DNA from: an uncultured Bacteroidales bacterium
Lineage (GTDB): Bacteria > Bacteroidota > Bacteroidia > Bacteroidales > Paludibacteraceae
Assembly: GCA_946184195.1 (NCBI GenBank)
Contig: CAMHEP010000099.1
Location: 1 to 5,177 of the forward strand
Direction: 5' to 3'
Length of the DNA: 5,177 nucleotides
Shown: positions 1 to 5,177 of the stretch, piece after piece
Layout of the letters: every line of letters begins with the position of its first letter
Position numbering within the stretch: the first letter of the stretch is position 1
Made by a program: the position numbers and the translations under genes
The notes under the pieces: generated by a model
What the model saw: the letters and a program-made list of their open reading frames with translations, nothing else
What the model was told of the DNA's origin: nothing
The model's database searches: none

Positions 1-424
1 CGGTAGTTGTTCCGGATTTGGAGATTGAGATGATACCGAAACGCTTTCCTTCCAGCAGGTGTTGCAACTCATAGAGATAGTCTTCCCCGATGTTTTGTCC
101 GGCATATACGATAATAGGCTTTTTGTTCTCAAGCCATTCGAAGGACGAACTGAGAGCCTCATTCACGGCCTTCGCACCCAGATAACTACCACCGATACCA
201 ATACATACGATGACTTCGCATTCACGACGAAGCAGGTCGGCTGAAGCCTGAATGTCCTTCAACTGGGGTCGAATATCTTCCGGCAGACGAAGCCAACCAA
301 GGAAGTCATTTCCTTTACCTGTTCCCTGTACGAGGAGTTCTTGTGCGTGTTTTACTTGTGCTTCCATAGCACGTACGGCGTCGGCTTGGACAGCCTTTGC
401 GTAACTGAATTGAATGTCTTTCAT
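1..424 (-). CDS. pgi: Glucose-6-phosphate isomerase, N-terminal part (cut by window edge)
   Basis: Pgi interconverts glucose 6-phosphate and fructose 6-phosphate in the cytoplasm, linking glycolysis, gluconeogenesis and hexose supply for surface sugars. I translated the minus strand from the ATG at 424-422: it stays open for 141 codons to the window edge, so the C-terminal two thirds are missing (the short bacterial forms I know are about 445-450 residues). Visible landmarks are KGNDFLGWL at about residues 37-45, the sugar-phosphate-binding loop GIGGSYLGA at 76-84, and SKSGTTT at 135-141, the phosphate-binding SIS-fold signature. The catalytic glutamate, histidine and lysine lie further on and cannot be checked. 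The chosen start follows the gpsA stop by 22 bases. The reading frame is open further upstream with no other ATG in the gap, and no clear Shine-Dalgarno is seen, which is usual for Bacteroidota. Identity is firm; start moderately so. Confidence 0.96.
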   Translation of the reverse strand, partial: MKDIQFSYAKAVQADAVRAMEAQVKHAQELLVQGTGKGNDFLGWLRLPEDIRPQLKDIQASADLLRRECEVIVCIGIGGSYLGAKAVNEALSSSFEWLENKKPIIVYAGQNIGEDYLYELQHLLEGKRFGIISISKSGTTT

Positions 425-446
425 AATCTGTTGGGTTAAATGATGA

Positions 447-1439
447 TTATTGTAATTGAGTTGTTAGTTCTTGTATTACCATCGTAGGGGACTCCTGCTG
501 GTAGAGGATTCGGTACATGGCATCCACTATAGGCAGGCTGACGTGCAGTCGCTCGTTGGCTATATGGATGCAGTTGGTCCCGTAGTAACCCTCGGCAATC
601 ATCTGCATTTCCAGTTGGGCAGCCTTGACGCTATAGCCCATACCGGTCATCTGACCGAACTGACGATTGCGGGAGAATTTACTATAGGCTGTGACCAATA
701 CGTCGCCCAGATAACCGCTTGCGCTGATGTCGCGTGCCTTGGGAGCTGCTGCAGAAAGGAATCGTTGTATCTCCTGCAGCGCATTGCTGATAAGGACTGC
801 CTGGAAGTTGTCGCCATAGCGTAGGCTCTGGCACATGCCGGCGGCGATAGCGTAGATATTCTTCATCACACTGCTGTACTCCAAGCCCACCACATCGGTT
901 GAGGGAGTGGTGTGTACAAAACTGGTTTCGAATAGTTTAGCCAGTTCGCATGCGTAATCACGTTTCTCGCATCCAATGGTGAGATAGGATAGGCGATCCA
1001 ATGCTATCTCCTCCGCGTGGCAGGGACCTGCTACCACTGCCAGACGGTCATAACTCATTCCGAAATGTTCGTGCAGGTAGTCTGTCACAATTTGGTTCTC
1101 ATCTGGAATCATACCCTTGACAGCGGAAATAATGGTCTTGTCATCCAAGCTATGCTCAATACGATTGAGAGTCAGTTTAACATAGGGCGATGGAATTGCC
1201 AGAATAAGAATATCAGAAGCTTCAATCACCCTGTTGATGTCCGACGAGAAGTCGATACGGCTCGTGTCGAACTGTACATTACGCAGGTAATCGGGGTTCT
1301 TGCCTTTCTCGCGAAATGCGTCAATCACTTCTTCGCGGCGGATAAACCAATTGATGCATGGCTCATTCTGCATCACTATTTTGGCAAGGGCTGTTGCCCA
1401 AGACCCATTACCCAGTATGGCTACATGTCTATGTTCCAT
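447..1439 (-). CDS. gpsA: Glycerol-3-phosphate dehydrogenase [NAD(P)+]
   Basis: GpsA reduces dihydroxyacetone phosphate to sn-glycerol 3-phosphate with NAD(P)H in the cytoplasm, providing the backbone of phospholipids. The 330-residue length is normal for the family. The N-terminal Rossmann fold opens with ILGNGSWATALA (8-19), where the last glycine of the usual GxGxxG loop is alanine. SAVKGM (105-110) carries a conserved active-site lysine (108), AGPCHAEEIA (137-146) is the family GP..AEE motif, SSVMKNIYAIAAG (189-201) carries the catalytic lysine K193, GDVLVT (245-250) holds a conserved aspartate (246), and SRNRQFG (256-262) is the substrate-loop signature. The segment GDNFQAVLISNALQE (209-223) differs from the common GDN..AALITRGLAE by replacing Arg-Gly with Asn-Ala; from memory this is usual in Bacteroidales. 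It lies 30 bases after lysS and 22 before pgi, and is probably cotranscribed with both. The start at 1439 places the Rossmann loop at the expected distance. Confidence 0.97.
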   Translation of the reverse strand: MEHRHVAILGNGSWATALAKIVMQNEPCINWFIRREEVIDAFREKGKNPDYLRNVQFDTSRIDFSSDINRVIEASDILILAIPSPYVKLTLNRIEHSLDDKTIISAVKGMIPDENQIVTDYLHEHFGMSYDRLAVVAGPCHAEEIALDRLSYLTIGCEKRDYACELAKLFETSFVHTTPSTDVVGLEYSSVMKNIYAIAAGMCQSLRYGDNFQAVLISNALQEIQRFLSAAAPKARDISASGYLGDVLVTAYSKFSRNRQFGQMTGMGYSVKAAQLEMQMIAEGYYGTNCIHIANERLHVSLPIVDAMYRILYQQESPTMVIQELTTQLQ

Positions 1440-1469
1440 AATGTGTTGATAGTGTTCTTCGTTTGTTAA
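1440..1469 (-). other. Short spacer between lysS and gpsA, no terminator
   Basis: Read on the minus strand this 30-base spacer carries a purine run (GAAGAA) 14 to 19 bases before the gpsA ATG, which is too far and too weak to count as a proper ribosome binding site. There is no inverted repeat with a T tract, so read-through from lysS into gpsA is the simplest reading. Confidence 0.35.
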
Positions 1470-3029
1470 TTATGCTTCCGGTTTCATGGTGGGGAAGAGT
1501 AGTACCTCCTGGATGGTAGGCTGACCGGTCATCAGGATGGTCAGACGGTCAATACCGATGCCGATACCCGATGTAGGGGGCATACCATACTCCAGTGCGC
1601 GCATGAAGTCGTGGTCTATCACCATGGCTTCATCATCGCCCTTCTTGGCAAGGTTCATTTGATCCACGAAACGATTATACTGGTCAATAGGATCATTGAG
1701 CTCACTATATGCGTTGGCAAGTTCCTTACCATTCACCATCAACTCGAAACGCTCGGTCAAACCTTCTTTGGAACGGTGCATTTTGGTGAGCGGTGACATT
1801 TCCACGGGATAGTCGGTGATGAAGGTAGGCTGAATGAAGGTACCTTCGCAGGTTTCGCCGAAGATCTCGTCAATCAGTTTTCCCTTACCCATATGCTCCG
1901 TATCCTCGACTCCCAATTTCTTTGCCTCCACGCGTATATCCTCTTCGCTCATCGTGGCTAAGTCGAGACCTGTCTTCTCCTTGATTGCATCCAAGATAGG
2001 CAGACGTCGATAGGGAGCCTTGAAGTCCACTTCGTGGTCTCCAATCTTCACCTTGGTCGTACCATTGACGGCGATAGCTATCTTCTCCAGCAGCTGCTCG
2101 GTGAAGGTCATCATCCAATTGTAGTCCTTATACTGTACATACAGCTCCATGCAGGTGAACTCGGGATTGTGACTGCGGTCCATTCCCTCGTTGCGGAAGT
2201 TACGTCCAATCTCGTATACACCCTCAAAACCACCTACAATAAGTCGTTTTAGATACAGTTCGGTGGCGATACGCAGATACATGTCTACATCCAGCGTGTT
2301 GTGGTGCGTGATGAACGGACGGGCACTCGCTCCGCCGGCTATCTGTTGGAGGATAGGTGTCTCAACCTCTGTATAGCCTGCTTCATCGAATACTTGACGC
2401 ATTGTGCGCAGAATGGTGGCACGCTTGAGGAAGGTCTCTTTCACTCCTTCGTTCACCACAAGGTCCACATAACGCTGACGATAACGTTGCTCAGGGTCGT
2501 TGAAACCGTCGTATGCCACACCGTCTTTGTATTTGACAATAGGCAGCGGACGTAGGGACTTAGCGAGTACGGTTAGTTGTTTGGCATGCACACTAATCTC
2601 TCCCATTTGGGTACGGAAGACGAAACCCTCTATACCGATAAAGTCGCCTATGTCAAGCAGTTTCTTGAATACCACGTTATACATCTGCTGCTCCACCGTG
2701 GTGGGTTGTTCACCTTCAGCTACCGGTGCCTGTATATCGTCGCGGCTGACGTATACTTGGATACGTCCCTTGGAGTCCTGTATTTCAATGAAGGAGGCTT
2801 TACCCATGATACGTTTGGACATCAGTCGTCCGGCTATACGTACCGTCTTACCGGTATACCACTCGGCATCCGGCTCAGGTGCGCCTTCTTCGCGGTCTAC
2901 AAATAGGGCTTTTATGTCCTTGGAGTAACCTGTCACTACATATTCATTGGCGGGGTAGGGGTTGATGCCCAAATCCCGCATGGCTTGCAGACTTTGTCTG
3001 CGTACTTGTTCTTGTTCGCTTAATTCCAT
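1470..3029 (-). CDS. lysS: Lysine--tRNA ligase (class II lysyl-tRNA synthetase)
   Basis: LysS charges tRNA-Lys with lysine using ATP; it is a cytoplasmic homodimer of class IIb. The 519-residue protein has an N-terminal helix (MELSEQEQVRRQ), an OB-fold anticodon-binding domain (about 60-165, with GKASFIEIQDSKGRIQVYV at 76-94), then the catalytic core: motif 1 around VETPIL (222-227), GGASARPF (232-239), motif 2 FRNEGMDRSHNPEFT (278-292), the lysine-site stretch NGKELANAYSELNDP (433-447), and motif 3 GIGIGIDRLTILM (488-500). All key elements look intact. Two loops in the OB region look extended (about 46-60, acidic, and 100-115). The protein ends just after the LLFPTMKP segment, as in E. coli, without the extra C-terminal tail of roughly 55 residues that I remember in Bacteroides LysS. 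It begins 27 bases after the glycosyltransferase stop, in an AT-rich gap with no clear promoter or terminator. The start fits the family N-terminus. Confidence 0.98.
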   Translation of the reverse strand: MELSEQEQVRRQSLQAMRDLGINPYPANEYVVTGYSKDIKALFVDREEGAPEPDAEWYTGKTVRIAGRLMSKRIMGKASFIEIQDSKGRIQVYVSRDDIQAPVAEGEQPTTVEQQMYNVVFKKLLDIGDFIGIEGFVFRTQMGEISVHAKQLTVLAKSLRPLPIVKYKDGVAYDGFNDPEQRYRQRYVDLVVNEGVKETFLKRATILRTMRQVFDEAGYTEVETPILQQIAGGASARPFITHHNTLDVDMYLRIATELYLKRLIVGGFEGVYEIGRNFRNEGMDRSHNPEFTCMELYVQYKDYNWMMTFTEQLLEKIAIAVNGTTKVKIGDHEVDFKAPYRRLPILDAIKEKTGLDLATMSEEDIRVEAKKLGVEDTEHMGKGKLIDEIFGETCEGTFIQPTFITDYPVEMSPLTKMHRSKEGLTERFELMVNGKELANAYSELNDPIDQYNRFVDQMNLAKKGDDEAMVIDHDFMRALEYGMPPTSGIGIGIDRLTILMTGQPTIQEVLLFPTMKPEA

Positions 3030-3056
3030 TGCTATATTTTTGTTCTGTTATATTGC
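3030..3056 (-). other. AT-rich leader between glycosyltransferase and lysS
   Basis: This 27-base gap, read on the minus strand, is mostly A and T (it contains ACAAAAATATAGCA just before the lysS ATG). It has no Shine-Dalgarno-like GGAGG and no inverted repeat able to form a terminator. An A-rich leader is a usual translation start setting in Bacteroidota. I do not see the TAnnTTTG / TTTG promoter pattern of this phylum here, so lysS is either cotranscribed from upstream or driven by a promoter inside the glycosyltransferase gene. Confidence 0.4.
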
Positions 3057-3956
3057 TTATTGTTGTTTGTCCCGCATGGCATAATAGTCGTGCCGTGCCT
3101 TCACTACGGCTTTGGCGCTACCCGTCTTGCCGGTGAGGAGGAACATCAGTGCCGCCGCATAGTCGAGTATCCATCTCACCGCTGCCACCATCATGTATCT
3201 GCCGTGCGACAGGTTCTTGTAAAGCATAAGGTGGTTGTTGCGGAAGTTGAGATAGGTCTTATGCGGGTTGTCGTAGCTCAGGCTCCCTCCGCCGAGATGA
3301 TATACGATAGTTTCGGGCAGGCATACCATGCGCCATCCTTGACGTCTTAGTCGCCAGCATAGGTCTATCTCTTCCATATGGGCGAAGAATCGTTCGTCCA
3401 AACCACCGATATCCCGGTAGGCTTGTGTTCGAATACATAGGGCAGCACCGGAGCACCATTGTACATCTATCGTGGTGTCGTATTGTCCATGGTCACGTTC
3501 TACGCGACTTCCTATACGTCCACGGCAATAGGGATACCCAAACGCGCTGACATAACCGCCGGCTGCACCGGCATGCTCAAAGTATTCGGGCTTGCGATCG
3601 CTGCGTATCTTGGGCTGTACGGCTACTACATCACTATGCGCATCCATATAATCAAGCATCGGGCAGAGCCATCCTTCCGTCACGCGTACATCCGAATTGA
3701 GCAACACGGTATAGGTACTCTCTACGTGTTCCAATGCCCGGTTGTATCCTCCGGCAAAGCCGTAATTCTCAGTAAAGGGAATGAGACGCACCGTGGGGAA
3801 CTGTTTACTTAGCAGTGCCATACTCCCATCCGTTGAGCCGTTATCTGCTACCACCACTTCCACATCGGGCAGAGTGGAATATTGCACAACGGAGGGCAGA
3901 TACTGCTTGAGCATCTCTTCTCCGTTCCAATTCAATATGACGACACTACACCTCAT
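3057..3956 (-). CDS. Family 2 glycosyltransferase (rhamnosyltransferase-like)
   Basis: A GT-A fold inverting glycosyltransferase that would move a sugar from a nucleotide donor to an envelope glycan or lipid-linked acceptor at the inner face of the cytoplasmic membrane. The 299 residues start with SVVILNWNGEEML (4-16), then VVVADNGSTDGS (34-45) for nucleotide binding, ENYGFAGGYNRAL (63-75), the metal-binding NSD (87-89, the usual DxD region), and FFAHMEEIDLCWRLRRQGW (190-208), which carries the acidic catalytic-base region, followed by HLGGGS (220-225). This order is typical of the WbbL/RfbF-like rhamnosyltransferase group, but the sugar and acceptor cannot be read from sequence. A hydrophobic stretch at about 255-275 near the C-terminus could anchor it to the membrane. 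Its ATG begins on the base right after the acyltransferase stop, implying translational coupling. Together the pair suggests a role in LPS, lipooligosaccharide or glycolipid assembly (inference). Fold assignment is firm, substrate unknown. Confidence 0.93.
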   Translation of the reverse strand: MRCSVVILNWNGEEMLKQYLPSVVQYSTLPDVEVVVADNGSTDGSMALLSKQFPTVRLIPFTENYGFAGGYNRALEHVESTYTVLLNSDVRVTEGWLCPMLDYMDAHSDVVAVQPKIRSDRKPEYFEHAGAAGGYVSAFGYPYCRGRIGSRVERDHGQYDTTIDVQWCSGAALCIRTQAYRDIGGLDERFFAHMEEIDLCWRLRRQGWRMVCLPETIVYHLGGGSLSYDNPHKTYLNFRNNHLMLYKNLSHGRYMMVAAVRWILDYAAALMFLLTGKTGSAKAVVKARHDYYAMRDKQQ

Positions 3957-4841
3957 CTATTTATCTGCATCTGTTAGCGGCCGTGAGTATTTCCATCGGT
4001 TGTGAGTCCATAGCCACAGCTCGGGTTGCTCCATGATATTTGCCTCCAGCCGCTTGGCATATTCGCGGGTGATAACACCCGGTTCTATGTCAGCGGGGTT
4101 ATCGGCAATAAGTTCCACATGGGCGCTGTAGTGTCCGCGGCTGAGTTGAGTGATATGTACATAGGTCACGGCATAGCCGAACTTACGTGCTATATTCTCA
4201 CCACCATCCAGAAAAGTGGTTGATCTGCCGAAAAAAACAGTCTCTACACTAGGTTTGTCGGGCGACACTTTCTGGTCGCTGATGAGCCCGAGGGTAAAAG
4301 GGGTTCCCAGACGGTGCACACGTACCAGATGACGTAGCAGGCTGTTCTTCTCGAAGTTACTATCCTTACCGCTACGTTTCTCGCGCAGTGCTATCATGGC
4401 GTCGTCGGCACTCTTGTTCTTAAGCCGGCGGTATACATTATAGTGGCGGATAGCGGGATTACTGAAACGTTTCTGTACATCAGCAGTCCATTCCCAGTTG
4501 CCTAAGTGCCCAAGCATAAAAATCACTCCTTGGTTCTGTACTGCCCATTGCTCCACATCCTTTAAATTATCAAATTGCATACGTTCACGCATGTCTTCGT
4601 CGGTTGCCCGATAGCCGTGCACTATCTCCATGATGACATCTGCAAAATGGTGGTAGAAACGTTTCTCTATGGCTCGGCGCTCGCGCTCGCTCTTGTCGGG
4701 GAATGCACCACGTAGGTTCTCTCTGACTAATGCACGGCGATAGCGAACCACATGATACATCAAGGGATAGAGTACACCGTCTGACAAAGCGTAGAGTGCA
4801 CTCATTGGAAGACGTGATAATATACGGATAAGTGTCTTCAT
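3957..4841 (-). CDS. LpxL/HtrB-family lysophospholipid / lipid A acyltransferase
   Basis: Members of this family add a secondary acyl chain to lipid A, or acylate other lipids, at the cytoplasmic side of the inner membrane. The 294-residue length is normal. The N-terminus has a mildly hydrophobic segment (about 11-33) followed by a basic stretch (RYRRALVRENLRGAFPD), the usual entry to the domain. The catalytic HX4E motif is GHLGNWEW (111-118; His112 and Glu117). Further family landmarks are LISDQK (186-191), VFFGRSTTFLDGG (202-214), and PELWLWTHNRWK (273-284), matching the C-terminal PE..LW.H.R.K pattern. It abuts both neighbours with no spacer: its ATG follows the stop of the acidic protein directly, and its TAG is followed directly by the glycosyltransferase ATG. 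This context favours an envelope lipid role, probably late lipid A acylation, but acylation of another lipid cannot be excluded. Codons 201-203 contain a run of seven T on the coding strand. Confidence 0.92.
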   Translation of the reverse strand: MKTLIRILSRLPMSALYALSDGVLYPLMYHVVRYRRALVRENLRGAFPDKSERERRAIEKRFYHHFADVIMEIVHGYRATDEDMRERMQFDNLKDVEQWAVQNQGVIFMLGHLGNWEWTADVQKRFSNPAIRHYNVYRRLKNKSADDAMIALREKRSGKDSNFEKNSLLRHLVRVHRLGTPFTLGLISDQKVSPDKPSVETVFFGRSTTFLDGGENIARKFGYAVTYVHITQLSRGHYSAHVELIADNPADIEPGVITREYAKRLEANIMEQPELWLWTHNRWKYSRPLTDADK

Positions 4842-5177
4842 TTATTCCTCATACCATCCTTGCTCAATACCATATTGCAGCTCGCCGTCCATGACCAACT
4901 GAATCCATGTACCGCTGAGGCTGTGTTTCTCTTTCAGTGCTTGCTGCTTAATCCACTCTAACTGCTCAGTTTCGTCCACATCGCCTTCTAAATAGGTGGC
5001 TTCACCGGTGGTGTCGTCGTAGCTGAGCAGTCCTTGCTCTTCCAGATAATCATCCATCTTATCAAGCACGTAGAGCACATCCTCTGGGGTGTGCTCTTTC
5101 TTATCTTCTGTAGGAATGAGATTCCAGATATAGTCCACCATTTCCCTTTCCTCGGGTTCCATGAGTCCTAATTCCAG
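4842..5177 (-). CDS. Small acidic protein of unknown function (5' end probably outside window)
   Basis: I do not recognise a named domain. An ATG at 5162-5160 gives 106 residues ending in TAA. The frame stays open for five more codons to the window edge (reading LELGL), so the true start may lie outside and the N-terminus is uncertain. From the ATG the protein has about 30 Asp/Glu against 7 Lys/Arg, so it is strongly acidic, soluble-looking, with no signal peptide or membrane segment. It reads as alternating helical parts: VDYIWNLIP (9-17), a helix with TPEDVLYVLDKMDDYLEEQG (25-44), a loop SYDDTTGEATYLEGD (47-61), a helix to about residue 80, and a C-terminal LVMDGELQYGIEQGWYEE (89-106). The regular hydrophobic spacing suggests a real folded protein, and from memory similar proteins occur in other Bacteroidales. 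Its stop touches the acyltransferase ATG, so the two are probably translationally coupled. No function is assigned. Confidence 0.85.
   Translation of the reverse strand: MELGLMEPEEREMVDYIWNLIPTEDKKEHTPEDVLYVLDKMDDYLEEQGLLSYDDTTGEATYLEGDVDETEQLEWIKQQALKEKHSLSGTWIQLVMDGELQYGIEQGWYEE

Noticed and set aside
59..244. 61-residue plus-strand open frame at the left edge
   Set aside because: It is antisense to the pgi segment, whose sugar-phosphate-binding motifs are clear.
425..446. Possible terminator or promoter in the gpsA-pgi gap
   Set aside because: Only 22 bases, without an inverted repeat, T tract, or the TAnnTTTG-type promoter pattern of this phylum.
1017..1469. 150-residue open frame on the plus strand opposite gpsA
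   Set aside because: It lies almost wholly within the firm gpsA gene on the other strand, has no family motif, and its composition is what the reverse complement of a coding region gives.
1885..2118. 77-residue minus-strand frame inside lysS in another frame
   Set aside because: Out-of-frame copy of lysS sequence, low-complexity Gly/Arg/Asp-rich translation typical of a shifted frame.
2500..2928. 142-residue and overlapping 109-residue open frames on the plus strand opposite lysS
   Set aside because: They overlap each other and sit entirely inside the intact lysS gene; no start context or recognisable domain supports them.
3459..3812. 117-residue plus-strand open frame opposite the glycosyltransferase
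   Set aside because: Antisense shadow of a gene with all its motifs intact; no independent evidence of coding.
1..5177. Mobile element, CRISPR array, tRNA, or hidden defence system
   Set aside because: Nearly every base belongs to six recognisable or well-formed genes with short gaps; no repeats, transposase motifs, tRNA-like folds or nuclease domains were seen.

Overview
The window reads as a stretch of a Bacteroidales chromosome (phylum Bacteroidota). I base this on how closely the encoded LysS, GpsA and Pgi resemble the Bacteroides/Prevotella forms of these proteins as I know them, and on AT-rich gene leaders without a clear Shine-Dalgarno sequence. The genus cannot be fixed from this window.

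All six genes lie on the minus strand, so transcription runs from high to low coordinates. In that order they are: a small, very acidic conserved-looking protein of unknown function (5177-4842, its true start probably beyond the window edge); an LpxL/HtrB-type lipid A or lysophospholipid acyltransferase (4841-3957); a family 2 glycosyltransferase of the rhamnosyltransferase-like type (3956-3057); lysyl-tRNA synthetase lysS (3029-1470); NAD(P)-dependent glycerol-3-phosphate dehydrogenase gpsA (1439-447); and the first 141 codons of glucose-6-phosphate isomerase pgi (424 to the left edge). Coding density is very high. The first three genes abut with zero intervening bases, and the later junctions are 27, 30 and 22 bases. 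I see no hairpin terminator in any gap, so a single transcript is plausible, but no promoter consensus could be assigned.

Functionally the run combines envelope building (acyltransferase, glycosyltransferase) and supply of the phospholipid precursor glycerol-3-phosphate (GpsA) with central sugar metabolism (Pgi) and translation (LysS). It looks like an ordinary core-genome neighbourhood. I found no mobile element, CRISPR array, RNA gene or defence system. The points most worth a second look are the unknown acidic protein joined stop-to-start to the acyltransferase, the short C-terminus of LysS compared with Bacteroides homologues, and lineage-type substitutions in GpsA motifs.
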